Assembly (NCBI RefSeq): GCF_003003005.1
Contig: NZ_PVTR01000008.1
Location: 1-64,000, forward strand
DNA: 64,000 nt
Reading direction: 5' to 3'
Origin: Mongoliibacter ruber
GTDB lineage: Bacteria > Bacteroidota > Bacteroidia > Cytophagales > Cyclobacteriaceae
Position 1 is the stretch's first letter. Every line of letters begins with the position of its first letter. A program made the position numbers and the translations under genes. A model generated the notes under the pieces. It saw only the letters and a list, made by a program, of their open reading frames with translations, was not told the DNA's origin and did no database searches. This document shows, one piece after another, positions 1-9,300 of the stretch.

Positions 1-72
1 CGCTACAATACCTTTAAAACTAACAGAAGAACAGCAAGAACTTACCTCAGCTATCATGAAGTTTTAGCTTGG

Positions 73-369
73 GTGTCCCATCGCACAAAACAGGAAATAG
101 AAGAATTTGATATGGCTTGGTTCCCTTTTGATCATGAGAAAGGTGGCGCGAGTGGCTCTTTGGTGAAAAGCAATGAGCTTTACAAGCCAAGCGATAAAGG
201 TGTAGTGGTGTATTTCTCTTCAGAGGATGTCAACATTGAAATTTCCAGAGTAAAAGCAGCAGGTGGTCAAATGCTTCAAGAGAAAACCTTGATTACGGAA
301 GATATTGGTTATATGGCTTTATTTTTAGACACAGAAGGAAATAGGATCGCCTTGCACTCGCAAAAGTAA
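73..369 (+). CDS. VOC (glyoxalase-like) family protein, N-terminal part missing
   Basis: The 98-residue frame begins at a GTG and matches only the second part of a VOC-fold protein: MAWFPFD, GASGSLVK, VVVYFSSEDV, the AGG turn and the closing LDTEGNRIALHS are the usual landmarks of the small glyoxalase/bleomycin-resistance-like proteins of about 120-130 residues. The first beta-alpha unit, roughly 45 residues with the first metal ligand, is not seen. The same frame is open to the window edge but reads unlike a VOC domain there, while another frame ends at a TAG at 65-67. A truncation, a frameshift near position 60, or a boundary with an upstream gene would all explain this. The substrate cannot be told. 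Confidence 0.55.
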   Translation: MSHRTKQEIEEFDMAWFPFDHEKGGASGSLVKSNELYKPSDKGVVVYFSSEDVNIEISRVKAAGGQMLQEKTLITEDIGYMALFLDTEGNRIALHSQK

Positions 370-385
370 GTTTAAGATACAAGTG

Positions 386-418
386 AGACGTGGCAGGTTT
401 TGAAAACCTGCCACGTCT
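386..418. terminator. Perfect hairpin between convergent genes, probable bidirectional terminator
   Basis: A perfect inverted repeat with 16-bp arms (AGACGTGGCAGGTTTT and its complement) around a single G lies between the stop codons of the VOC gene and the rhamnosidase gene. The right arm is followed by a short T-run on the + strand. Such long palindromes between convergent genes are common in Cytophagales and act as two-way terminators. It could also belong to a dispersed palindrome family. Confidence 0.7.
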
Positions 419-3400
419 TTAATTATCAACCTCGAATTGATATCTCCCAGAACCTAATTGGATTTGCACCAATCCGTCTTTGTAATTCAAGGAAATTATT
501 TCTGAATCCTCTTTAATCGGCTTTCCTTTATAACTTATGTGGGATATTCCTTCAGCCTCAAGGAAAAGTTTCGCTTCAGTATTCGCAGGAATATTGACTT
601 CGTACAAAATGCTATCACCATCAATCTTCCAAGTACTTTCAATCCTTCCATACATGGAATCATAGTGCCCCTTGGCCCAAGTCATTACCCCATCCGGATC
701 AGGCTTAGGTTGCAGGATAAATTTTTTAAACCCTGGAGACTCTGTATCCCTTTGGATTCCCAAAGAATAATTCATCATCCATGCACCTATCGCTCCGAAA
801 GAATAATGGTTGAAGGAATTCATGCTGTTATTTCCTCCAAAACCATTTTCTACTGTATAGGAATTCAATCTTTCCCAGATCGTAGTCGCTCCGTTGATAA
901 CAGAGTATAGCCAAGAAGGATAAGTAGTTTGCTGAAGTAATCTGTAAACTATCTCATGTTGTCCTGCTGCAGATAAAGCTGAACCAATAGACGCAGTGCC
1001 GATAAATCCTGTCATCAAAGAGTATTCTGGCCTGCTTATTCCAAGATCATCTACATTTTTTCTTTTTATAGAAGCAAGAAAATTATTCAGCACTTTTTCC
1101 TTAGAAGCATCTGATACAGCCCCCATATCAAGGGCTATGGCGTAAGAACCCTGAGTGTCTACCAATTGACTTTTTTCTGCATTATCTATTGGTGCAGTTT
1201 CCCCTGGAGGAAGCATCATCCCTGTACGAACCCCCGACTTTACTGTCTTCCCATTTTCATCCAGATAGGTCTTATTGAAAAAGTCAATACGATCTAATCT
1301 TTTTGTATTGTACTGCTGGGATTTGGCACTAAAACCAAGAAGCTGCGAGGTTTTTGCCATAATTTCCAAACAATAAATCTGATAGGCATTCCAAAGTAAT
1401 GTATTGTCATTTTTATTGTTTTCAGGGCTAAGCCAATCACCAAGAGGTCCTTCCTCAAGAATTCCTTCTTCAGAAGTCTTTGAATCCAAAAAGGACATGT
1501 ACTTTTCCATAGCTTCATAATGTTCTGATAGCATAGTAAGATCACCGTATTGCTGGAAAGTTTCCCACGGCACTATGATCCCAGCCGAGCCCCAAAGAGT
1601 TCCTCCAAATCCGCCTCCCACAGGAGCCACATCCGGGAATCTGCCGTCAGGTCTTTGTATGTCTCGCATCCCCATCAAATGACGCTTTAAGAAAAGCTGT
1701 GTATCCGCCATATAAGTCGCCGTTCTGGCAAATACGTTGATATCTCCTGACCAACCCATTCTTTCATTGCGCGCAGGGGTATCAGTAGGAATGGAAAGAA
1801 AATTACCCCTCATTGACCAGGTAATATTTTCCCAAAGTTTATTCACCAAAGAATTTGATGTTTCATAATGCGCAGTCAACTCATCTATGGAACTGATAAC
1901 CAATCCAAAAACATTATCAACAGGAATTGCAGTCTCGATTCCAGTAATTTCCAAAAACCTGTACCCATGAAAGGTGAAACTTGGTTGAATGGTCTCATCT
2001 CCACCTTTGGCTATGTAAATATCCTGAGCCAGTGCTGCCCTGATGTTTTCCAGCATGATCATACCTTGTTGTCCATCATGCTCAGGTAAATCCGGGTATC
2101 GGACTTCTGCAAAACGCATCGTGATCTTTTGACCCTTTTGCGCATTTTTCAACACGATTTCCGGAAAGCCAACCATGTTTTGTCCCATGTCATAAACAAA
2201 GACCCCTGGCCTGACTTCCTCAACACTTTGTGCCTGAAGCTTTTTTACAATTTGTGGGTTTTGCCCTTGATGGTAAATCAGTTTTAATCGGTCATAGTTT
2301 CTGATGATTTCTCCGCTTTCAGGATTCCCTTCCTGATCCATAAATGCTGTTCCTTCCAAAGGCACTTCTTGGGCATTTATCCAATCACTATCATCAAAGT
2401 TTGTCTTGGTCCATCCCAGGACTTCCTTATTGGCATCGTATACTTCCCCCTGAAAAAAACTTCCATACCTAACAGGTCCTTCATGGTAGATTTGCCATGT
2501 ATCAGGGTCTGTCACCACCACTTGTTCAGTCCCATCCTCATAACTGACTACCAACTTCGCCAAAAGCGATTGCCTGTCACCGAAGTAGTTCCAGTTTTCA
2601 CCACTGTAAGTGATATTACCAGACCACCAGCCCTCACTCAGCCATGTCCCTAATACATTTTCCTGACCGGGTTCCAAATCCAGTGAATACGCCTGGTAAG
2701 GATGGTGTTTGTTATACTGTGTCAATCCTGGATTAAAATAATCGTTACCTATCCTCTTTCCATTGGCAAATACCTCATATATACCTCGGGCTGTAATATA
2801 AAGCCGGGCTTTTTGAATGCTCTTGTTTTCTGTTTTAAACACTGTCCTTAACATGGGAGCAGCTTTTTTACTCGGGTCAGCCAATACCAAAGTACCTGAC
2901 CCACCACCTTGAACTTGATATGAACCTGAATCGATGGTGACCCCACCATGTGAAAAAATACTTTTCCCTAAAGAAAGCTCTTCTTCAAATAAAACATGGG
3001 ATGGTTTTCTGAGGTTTTTGATTTGTAGATTTGAAAAATTGGCTGATTGTCCTTGTTTTAACCAGAACCCAATGTCGGCAAGCATAGGAAAACTGATGAA
3101 GTTATTCCCAGCACCTATTGGGTTGAGGTTGAGACCTTGCTGCTGAAACCTAGGAGCCTGGGAATCAAAGGGAGAAATACGGTTTTCTGGTCTTTTCTCT
3201 CCTACATACAATGTAAAAATCCCAAAATTACATTCCGCATGGATCTTATGAGAAGCGTGGTGATTACCTGAATGGATGATTGATTTGGGAATTTCAAGGC
3301 TGGCAAAAGGCTTCTCTTTACTGTCAACATGATCATAACCCACCCTGTAAATGTTCAATAAAGCATTCCCCCCTTCCTCCTGAAGCCCTTCGATATCCAA

Positions 3401-4021
3401 TTCAAAGGCGATAAAACTCTCATTTTCTGCATTTTCAATCTCTTGGATATTGAGATTTTTGTTCATCAGCCTAGCATCATTGCCTCCGAAAAGAAACGCG
3501 GCCCTATTTGAACCTTCTTCTATTTGAACATCATATTGAAATTGAAACACTGAGAAATAATGGGAGTGAAAAACCAAATCTTCATCTCCTCCACCTATCC
3601 ATTTTGCACCTGACCATGCTTTTGGAGAATCGTCAAGAAGAGCGGTAAAAAACGACCCTTCAAACTCAGCGTTTCTGCCATGGTTGTCCCAAACAGTTAT
3701 TTGGTACCGGTACTTTTCATTGGGTTGAAGAGGTGAATTGGCCTGATAAATGACCCCAAGAGAATTGGAATCATTTATTTTACCTGAATCCCAAACCAGT
3801 TTACCATTAGAAGATTTTACCTGTATGGAGTATGCAGTTTGAAGTACTCCCTTTTCGTCATTGGAAATAATTTGCCAGGAAAACCTTGGTTGGGAAGTAT
3901 TGATGGTAACTTCTTTATGGGATTTTTCATATTCAACCCTTGCGTTTTGAATCTCCAATTGTGCAAAAGCATTTAAATGATGGAAAAACAAAGCAAATAG
4001 AATAAGGGTGTAGTGTTTCAT
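419..4021 (-). CDS. Exported alpha-L-rhamnosidase, glycoside hydrolase family 78
   Basis: This hydrolyses terminal alpha-L-rhamnose from polysaccharides or plant glycosides. The 1200-residue protein has a signal peptide ending near AFAQ (residue ~21), an Ig-like domain (~22-130), an extra concanavalin-like insertion (~140-350), the jelly-roll N domain with YFNPGLTQY and SEGWWSGN (~380-560), the (alpha/alpha)6 catalytic barrel (~730-1080) and a C-terminal beta domain. The GH78 signature is seen as RNERMGWSGD, where Glu753 corresponds to the family's general acid. GH78 enzymes without the insertion are usually 900-1000 residues. It stands alone, with no SusC/SusD pair nearby, so location in the periplasm or outside is inferred. 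The 3' end of a second GH78 gene survives just upstream. Confidence 0.92.
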   Translation of the reverse strand: MKHYTLILFALFFHHLNAFAQLEIQNARVEYEKSHKEVTINTSQPRFSWQIISNDEKGVLQTAYSIQVKSSNGKLVWDSGKINDSNSLGVIYQANSPLQPNEKYRYQITVWDNHGRNAEFEGSFFTALLDDSPKAWSGAKWIGGGDEDLVFHSHYFSVFQFQYDVQIEEGSNRAAFLFGGNDARLMNKNLNIQEIENAENESFIAFELDIEGLQEEGGNALLNIYRVGYDHVDSKEKPFASLEIPKSIIHSGNHHASHKIHAECNFGIFTLYVGEKRPENRISPFDSQAPRFQQQGLNLNPIGAGNNFISFPMLADIGFWLKQGQSANFSNLQIKNLRKPSHVLFEEELSLGKSIFSHGGVTIDSGSYQVQGGGSGTLVLADPSKKAAPMLRTVFKTENKSIQKARLYITARGIYEVFANGKRIGNDYFNPGLTQYNKHHPYQAYSLDLEPGQENVLGTWLSEGWWSGNITYSGENWNYFGDRQSLLAKLVVSYEDGTEQVVVTDPDTWQIYHEGPVRYGSFFQGEVYDANKEVLGWTKTNFDDSDWINAQEVPLEGTAFMDQEGNPESGEIIRNYDRLKLIYHQGQNPQIVKKLQAQSVEEVRPGVFVYDMGQNMVGFPEIVLKNAQKGQKITMRFAEVRYPDLPEHDGQQGMIMLENIRAALAQDIYIAKGGDETIQPSFTFHGYRFLEITGIETAIPVDNVFGLVISSIDELTAHYETSNSLVNKLWENITWSMRGNFLSIPTDTPARNERMGWSGDINVFARTATYMADTQLFLKRHLMGMRDIQRPDGRFPDVAPVGGGFGGTLWGSAGIIVPWETFQQYGDLTMLSEHYEAMEKYMSFLDSKTSEEGILEEGPLGDWLSPENNKNDNTLLWNAYQIYCLEIMAKTSQLLGFSAKSQQYNTKRLDRIDFFNKTYLDENGKTVKSGVRTGMMLPPGETAPIDNAEKSQLVDTQGSYAIALDMGAVSDASKEKVLNNFLASIKRKNVDDLGISRPEYSLMTGFIGTASIGSALSAAGQHEIVYRLLQQTTYPSWLYSVINGATTIWERLNSYTVENGFGGNNSMNSFNHYSFGAIGAWMMNYSLGIQRDTESPGFKKFILQPKPDPDGVMTWAKGHYDSMYGRIESTWKIDGDSILYEVNIPANTEAKLFLEAEGISHISYKGKPIKEDSEIISLNYKDGLVQIQLGSGRYQFEVDN

Positions 4022-4160
4022 GTGTTTATATTTATTTTCAGTGGTAATCCCGATTAGTCGGACAGGCTATGGAATGCCTTGAATAATCATCGCGCAATGT
4101 GTGAACTATTTCTTGTAGGTATTTCATGAGTTGAAAATTACTCCCTTGTGGTTACCAGCA

Positions 4161-4259
4161 TTATCTCACAAAATGGTATTGACCGGAACCTATTTCTATT
4201 TGTACATATCCATTTTCTTCTGAAATGACCTTGATATCTTTGTTGGCATCCAAACTCTT
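4161..4259 (-). pseudogene. Remnant of the 3' end of a second GH78 alpha-L-rhamnosidase gene
   Basis: On the minus strand a frame reads about 33 codons to a TAA at 4161-4163 and contains ENGYVQIEIGSGQYHF. It aligns without gaps to the last 30 residues of the neighbouring rhamnosidase, which has KDGLVQIQLGSGRYQF. No start or further homology is seen upstream. I infer that a tandem second rhamnosidase gene was lost and only its C-terminal codons remain in the 385-base gap between the rhamnosidase and the phosphodiesterase gene. Confidence 0.7.
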
Positions 4260-4439
4260 ATTGCGCCGTAAGCATATTGGTATAGGTGATAACTTACGGG
4301 TCAAGCTCCGACAATATAATCATTCACTTTTCAAAAATCTATCCTGATGCATCCTGCTAGTTGACTTGGATTAATTTAATATTCCTTTAAAAACTGTTTT
4401 GCGAAAATGCCTACATTTATCATAAAATTTCCCCTCCTG

Positions 4440-5693
4440 ATGCATAAACATATCCTATTTTACCTGATAGTTTTTTTTATTTCCACTCAAAGCCTTAAAG
4501 CCCAGGAAAAAGACCAATATGTCATTCTTATATCACTTGATGGTTACAGATGGGATTATACAGAGAAATTCAGACCTGAAAATATTTCAAAATTTGTAGC
4601 AGAAGGCAGTTCCGCTCAGTCTATGAAACCGTCATTTCCAAGTAAAACCTTCCCAAACCACTACACCATTGCTACGGGAATGAAACCTGAAAACCACGGA
4701 TTGGTCAATAACTCCTTCTATGAACCAGAAAAAGACCAGACTTATGTGATCAACGACAGAAGCCTAGTGGAGGATGGCTATTGGTATGGGGGGACGCCGC
4801 TGTGGGTTTTGGCAGAACAAAATGGCCTGATAGCTGCAAGTTATTTTTTCGTGGGTACAGAAGCGCCAGTTCAAGGCATTCATCCTAGTTATTACTACAA
4901 TTACGATGGTGGCGTTTCCAACCTTACTCGAATTTCCAAGGTATTTGAATGGCTGGAACTTCCGGAGGATGAAAGGCCCCGCTTGATTACTTTATACTTC
5001 TCAGACATGGATGATGTCGGGCACGGCTTTGGCCCTAATAATGAAACAGAACTCAAAAAGAAAATCACCAAACTGGATAGAGAACTGGGAGCATTGTTTG
5101 AGGGCATCAAAAGTTTTGAAATAGACATCAATATATTTATCGTATCTGACCACGGTATGACCGATGTCCCAAAAGAAAATCTTTTAAATCTTGATCAAAT
5201 CACAGAAAACATCAATGCGAGGGTAGTCAGCAACGGGGCACAAGCCCACCTTTATCTCGACAATCCGCTTGAATTGGAAGAAATCTATCTCCACCTCAAC
5301 ACCATAGATGGCCCTTTTAAAGTGAGTAAAATACAAGACAAAGAATATTATAAAAATATAGACCGGCACCGCAATAGATTGGGTGATATTCTCATACTGC
5401 CTGATCTTGGTTTTTATCTGGCTGATGCCCAAGGTATGGTCAAGTACCAAAACCGGTCTGCATTGTTCAAGACCAATGTATTTGGAGAGCATGGATTCAG
5501 TCCTGAGTATAAAGATATGCATGGGATTTTTTATGCCAATGGACCAAGAATCAAAAAAAATGAACTTATCCCTACCTTTCAGAACTTTCATGTGTATCCT
5601 TTGATTTGTAATATACTAGGACTCCCTATCCCTGATGATATAGATGGAGATATCAATGTCCTGGAAAAAATACTTAAAAATGAGCAACCTTAA
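4440..5693 (+). CDS. Exported nucleotide pyrophosphatase/phosphodiesterase (NPP family)
   Basis: A member of the alkaline-phosphatase superfamily that hydrolyses nucleotide pyrophosphate or phosphodiester bonds. Metal ligands sit in VILISLDGYRWDY, the nucleophile is the Thr of PSKTFPNHY, and later metal sites are DMDDVGHGFGP and VSDHGM, followed by GEHGF. The frame is open from an ATG at 4407, but I prefer the ATG at 4440 because it directly opens a clean signal peptide, MHKHILFYLIVFFIS, ending near SLKAQ. The length, about 417 residues, fits bacterial NPPs. The last 14 bases overlap the next gene, which suggests translational coupling. The natural substrate is not visible. Confidence 0.88.
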   Translation: MHKHILFYLIVFFISTQSLKAQEKDQYVILISLDGYRWDYTEKFRPENISKFVAEGSSAQSMKPSFPSKTFPNHYTIATGMKPENHGLVNNSFYEPEKDQTYVINDRSLVEDGYWYGGTPLWVLAEQNGLIAASYFFVGTEAPVQGIHPSYYYNYDGGVSNLTRISKVFEWLELPEDERPRLITLYFSDMDDVGHGFGPNNETELKKKITKLDRELGALFEGIKSFEIDINIFIVSDHGMTDVPKENLLNLDQITENINARVVSNGAQAHLYLDNPLELEEIYLHLNTIDGPFKVSKIQDKEYYKNIDRHRNRLGDILILPDLGFYLADAQGMVKYQNRSALFKTNVFGEHGFSPEYKDMHGIFYANGPRIKKNELIPTFQNFHVYPLICNILGLPIPDDIDGDINVLEKILKNEQP

Positions 5694-6087
5694 GAAAGAT
5701 ATAGAGAACAGGGCTGATGTAAGTCATCTTGTCAGAAGTTTTTACAGCAAAGTTCGAAAGCATGAGACCCTTGGGCCGATTTTCAATCAAATCATAGATG
5801 ATTGGGATACTCATTTAGAAAGGTTGACAGACTTTTGGGAAATGGTAATTCTAAATACAGGACCTGGAGCGGGTAAATTCAACCCCGTACCAGTGCATAA
5901 AGAAGTTGATAATTTTACTGGCAATCGTATACAACAAGCTCATTTTGGAAACTGGTTGGAGTTGTGGTTCAACACACTTGAAACTTCCTTTGAAGGAAAA
6001 AATACAGATTTCGCAAAAGAACATGCACGCAGAATGGCGCATATTTTATTCTTCAGGATTATGGAGAGGAGAACTTCTAAAGTTTGA
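5680..6087 (+). CDS. Group III truncated haemoglobin
   Basis: A small haem protein of about 135 residues that binds O2 or NO. It shows the TrHb3 pattern: DVSHLVRSFYSKVRKHETLGPIFN at the start, HLERLTDFWEMVIL in the B-E region, the PVPVHKEV stretch with the probable proximal-side His, and FGNWLELWFNTLETSFEG in the G-H helices. The ATG at 5680 is chosen because the 12 codons before it lie inside the preceding gene and are not globin-like. It overlaps the phosphodiesterase gene by 14 bases, so the two are probably cotranscribed, though a functional link is not obvious. Confidence 0.88.
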   Translation: MSNLKKDIENRADVSHLVRSFYSKVRKHETLGPIFNQIIDDWDTHLERLTDFWEMVILNTGPGAGKFNPVPVHKEVDNFTGNRIQQAHFGNWLELWFNTLETSFEGKNTDFAKEHARRMAHILFFRIMERRTSKV

Positions 6088-6107
6088 ATTTTAAAAAAGA
6101 CACAAGA

Positions 6108-6731
6108 TCAAACACCTATCAATTTAAAATGATAATCCAAATTTTCATTTTTTTGCTGACTAATCTCTTTTCTTAAATGAAAGACGGCCTCCAATAGCTT
6201 GGCGTTACTCAAAACACCTGCGTCGACTCCTTTGAAACCTATAGTGGATATCAGGCGTCCTACGGTTTTTTTGGCAGGAATGTCAGGGCCGCAAAAATAA
6301 GTTTCTTTTACCAAACCCATCGGATCTGAATGTGGGTAGTCTAAGCCAAGATTATTGAACGCTTTGAAAACATGAGCATTCCCAACGGCTTCATTCAACA
6401 TATCTGTATTGCAAGTCATACTATCGGAATAAGCCGCGTTGGTGCAATCGATTACTATTTTACCACTAAGGTCAATAGCTGACAACTCTTTCGTCACCTC
6501 TTCTAAGTATTCATTTTCACAACAAATCAACAGAAGTTCAGAAGTTTCAATAACAGACTTATACGTGTTGACCCTGCCTGGAGACATTTTCAAAATTCGC
6601 CATTCAATTCCTTTTGGTTCAAAGTCTTTCCTAACTCCAAAGTGCACATCATTAGCCCTTGAGGCCAAAGTATCACCAAGGTAAAGGGCTAATCTTGTGC
6701 CACCAATGATTCCAATTTCCATAAATTTCAA
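6108..6731 (-). CDS. NAD(P)-binding oxidoreductase of the F420/NADP reductase-like family
   Basis: The 207-residue protein opens with a beta strand and a glycine-rich loop (IGIIGGTRLALYLG), then a Rossmann fold with VHFGVRKDF, LLLICCENE, IVIDCTNA and VFKAFNNLG, which is the pattern of the F420_oxidored family (NADP-binding domain). Bacteroidota lack F420, so a plain NADP-dependent reductase is more likely; the substrate is unknown. The ATG at 6722 (MEIGIIGG) is an equally good start. It is convergent with the globin gene with 20 bases between them. Confidence 0.7.
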   Translation of the reverse strand: MKFMEIGIIGGTRLALYLGDTLASRANDVHFGVRKDFEPKGIEWRILKMSPGRVNTYKSVIETSELLLICCENEYLEEVTKELSAIDLSGKIVIDCTNAAYSDSMTCNTDMLNEAVGNAHVFKAFNNLGLDYPHSDPMGLVKETYFCGPDIPAKKTVGRLISTIGFKGVDAGVLSNAKLLEAVFHLRKEISQQKNENLDYHFKLIGV

Positions 6732-7022
6732 TTTTAATCGGGGAGGGAAATTGCTATGTATAATGTGGTTAAGCTTGGGGTGCTAAGCAAATTTCCCGAA
6801 ATTATTCATGGAATTTAAGTCAATAAATCCAGCAATGCAAAATTTTGTTTTCCGTTTTACAACAAACTAATCTATTTTAAAATAAAAAGCAGAAAATAGG
6901 TTATAACCAACAGCTATTTCTAAGTATTTAATCATTTCTGGGAATACTCATCAATTCTTTATTTTGAAAGTCAAGGCTAACCAAACAAAATATACGCAGC
7001 TGTAATTCTGCTATCGGTCAAA

Positions 7023-7826
7023 TTAACTTCTTTGGAAAATTTTAGTAATTGGGTTAGTGGATCTATTTACAAAAGCATGATAGGAAACAGCTATGGTCAA
7101 GAGCCCTACCAACAAAAGCGCTGTGTAAGCTACCTCTTGATTTACATCCCATTGTTTGACACTAATGGCTACAAAAGCCCAAACACCTACAACAGCAGCC
7201 TCTCTCATATTTCGTTTGAAAGTCAAAAACAAATAAATTCCTGTAGCCACCATTAGGACAATTATTGTCCAAAGAGGTTCATTTTGAAATATATTAAGCG
7301 TATAAAACCAAACAGAAAGATTGACCACTGATGCCACCACTATCCAACCAGTATAAATACAAATAGGCCACCAAACGAATGCAATAATACTTAAAGGAGC
7401 ATCCCAAATTTCAAGTTTCAACCTAAAAACAAGAACTAACAAACTGGCCAATAATCCAAAAATCACTAAGGAAGACAAGCCTATCAATTCTGAAGTCCAT
7501 ACCACAATCCAAAGGGCATTTAGCAAATTAGACAGTCCAAACCAAAAAGAGGATGGAGCTAAAGACTTATGAGAGTTATTTCTGAAATAAGTAATCCATT
7601 GGTACACTAAAAATCCAAAAAGCATTAAGTAAATCAGTCCCCAAATAGAAAAAGCATAACCAGCAGGAGTAATCAAGGTGTCAAATTGGCTGCTAATTTC
7701 ACCCACTGATTTTCTATCTCCAACTCCAGCGCCGAAAAGATAATTGAGGTAAAGAGTCAACACAAAAGTAAGAGAATTGAAAATCAAGAGTATAATATTT
7801 TTCATAAACATAGAATTGTTAGGCAA
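7023..7826 (-). CDS. TspO/tryptophan-rich-like membrane protein
   Basis: A very hydrophobic protein of 267 residues with about seven to eight membrane segments and many Trp residues (ITPAGYAFSIWGLIYL, ALWIVVWTSELIGL, FVWWPICIYTGWIVVA). ITPAGYAFSIWGLIYL is the hallmark of the bacterial family usually labelled tryptophan-rich sensory protein, distantly related to TspO/MBR. The ATG at 7805 (MKNIILLI) may be the real start. The role is unknown; porphyrin or lipid handling, as for TspO, is only a guess. Confidence 0.6.
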   Translation of the reverse strand: MPNNSMFMKNIILLIFNSLTFVLTLYLNYLFGAGVGDRKSVGEISSQFDTLITPAGYAFSIWGLIYLMLFGFLVYQWITYFRNNSHKSLAPSSFWFGLSNLLNALWIVVWTSELIGLSSLVIFGLLASLLVLVFRLKLEIWDAPLSIIAFVWWPICIYTGWIVVASVVNLSVWFYTLNIFQNEPLWTIIVLMVATGIYLFLTFKRNMREAAVVGVWAFVAISVKQWDVNQEVAYTALLLVGLLTIAVSYHAFVNRSTNPITKIFQRS

Positions 7827-7966
7827 AAGTAGAATTCCAAAGACTTTTCTTTAATTTACATTTTAAAATCAGATTTTATGTAAAAGCCTGAAAGGAAAAT
7901 AGGTTTTTCATAAAAGCTCTGGAAAAACTCAGATTTTTCACTAGATTCTTGAAAATTTTTGACACT

Positions 7967-9289
7967 ATGAAATCATTAATTACTGCATTATTCTTATTCT
8001 TTCTTATAAATGAAACGGCTTTTGCCCAGTCAGATGAGCGGATTATCTTTCAAAATGTGCGGATTTTCGACTCTAAATCGGGTAAGTTAACGGCGCCACA
8101 ATCGGTCATAATAGAAGGTGAAAAAATCAAATCCATATCCATATCAACAGCGGATACAGATGGCGCTAAACTTATAGACGGAACTGGAAAAACACTTATT
8201 CCTGGCTTGATCGATGTACATGTGCATATGACCTTTGGGGCCCTTACAATGAAAGAAATGATGTCTCCAATGATGTCTGAAGGAGTGATATTAGACAAAA
8301 TAGGTGGTAATGCAGAACGGATGCTTATGCGGGGTTTTACTTCAGTACGAGATGCCGGGGGCCCAATTTTCCCATTAAAAACAGGGATAGACAATGGTAA
8401 ACTCTCCGGTCCTAGGATATGGCCATCCGGAGCAACCATTTCTCAAACCGCAGGACATGGTGACTTTAGAACTCCTGATGAAAAATCCAGAAGATTTTTT
8501 GGAGAGCCATCACGTGCTGAAAGATTCAATGCTACTTTTATTGCAGATGGCCGAGCTGAAGTACTGACAGCTGTAAGGGAAAACCTGAGATTTGGAGCCA
8601 GTCAAATCAAGTTGATGGCAGGTGGTGGAACTTCTTCAGCATATGACCCGGTGGACGTCACACAATATACTTTTGATGAAATGAGGGCAGCTGTAGAAGC
8701 GGCCGAAGATTGGGGCACTTATGTGATGGTCCACGCTTACACTCCTAGAGCCATTAGAAGGGCTATCGATGCAGGTGTCAAATGTATTGAACATGGGCAG
8801 CTCCTTGATGAAAAGACTTTGCGCTATGCCGCCAAGAAAAAAGTCTGGCTAAGTACGCAAATGCTCGTTGAAAACACACCCAATATGGATGCTCAGAGAA
8901 TCGAGAAAAGAAAACCAGTATTAGAAGGCCAGTCTAAAGTGTGGCCGATGGCAAAAAAACTAAAACTCAAGCTTGCTTGGGGAACTGACTTCCTTTTTGA
9001 GCCAGAGCTTAATGACAGACAAAATGAGTTTATTTTGAAATTGCAACCTTGGTTTTCCAATGCCGAAATATTGAAAATGGTTACACATGATAACGCTGAG
9101 TTACTCCAACTCTCAGGCCTGAGGAGTCCCTACCAAGGTAAGTTGGGGGTGGTCGAAGAAGGTGCTTTTGCAGACTTGATTTTGGTTGACGGAGATCCGT
9201 TAACTGATTTATCGTTGATTGGAAACCCCACTGAAAAGTTTTTAGTAATCATAAAAGATGGAAAGATTTATAAAAATATGCTGGATTAA
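7967..9289 (+). CDS. Exported amidohydrolase (imidazolonepropionase-like family)
   Basis: A metal-dependent hydrolase of the amidohydrolase superfamily. After a signal peptide (MKSLITALFLFFLIN to AFAQ) comes the small beta domain, then the barrel metal sites: GLIDVHVHM, the Lys of QIKLMAGGGT (candidate carbamylated lysine), HAYTPRA, CIEHGQLLD and LAWGTDFLF. The C-terminal AFADLILVDGDPL motif closes the beta sandwich. I chose the ATG at 7967 rather than 7949 because it opens the signal peptide directly. Family members cleave Xaa-Pro dipeptides, organophosphates or cyclic amides, so the substrate is open. It is monocistronic. Confidence 0.85.
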   Translation: MKSLITALFLFFLINETAFAQSDERIIFQNVRIFDSKSGKLTAPQSVIIEGEKIKSISISTADTDGAKLIDGTGKTLIPGLIDVHVHMTFGALTMKEMMSPMMSEGVILDKIGGNAERMLMRGFTSVRDAGGPIFPLKTGIDNGKLSGPRIWPSGATISQTAGHGDFRTPDEKSRRFFGEPSRAERFNATFIADGRAEVLTAVRENLRFGASQIKLMAGGGTSSAYDPVDVTQYTFDEMRAAVEAAEDWGTYVMVHAYTPRAIRRAIDAGVKCIEHGQLLDEKTLRYAAKKKVWLSTQMLVENTPNMDAQRIEKRKPVLEGQSKVWPMAKKLKLKLAWGTDFLFEPELNDRQNEFILKLQPWFSNAEILKMVTHDNAELLQLSGLRSPYQGKLGVVEEGAFADLILVDGDPLTDLSLIGNPTEKFLVIIKDGKIYKNMLD

Positions 9290-9300
9290 TAAAACACATT

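Noticed and set aside
4055-4067. GGACAGGCTATG also present (reverse strand) near 16962
   Set aside because: The match covers only about 12 bases with no similar flanks; chance or an old repeat cannot be told apart.
5184-5591. 135-codon minus-strand frame inside the phosphodiesterase gene
   Set aside because: It is antisense to a gene with clear catalytic motifs and reads as a shadow of its codon pattern.
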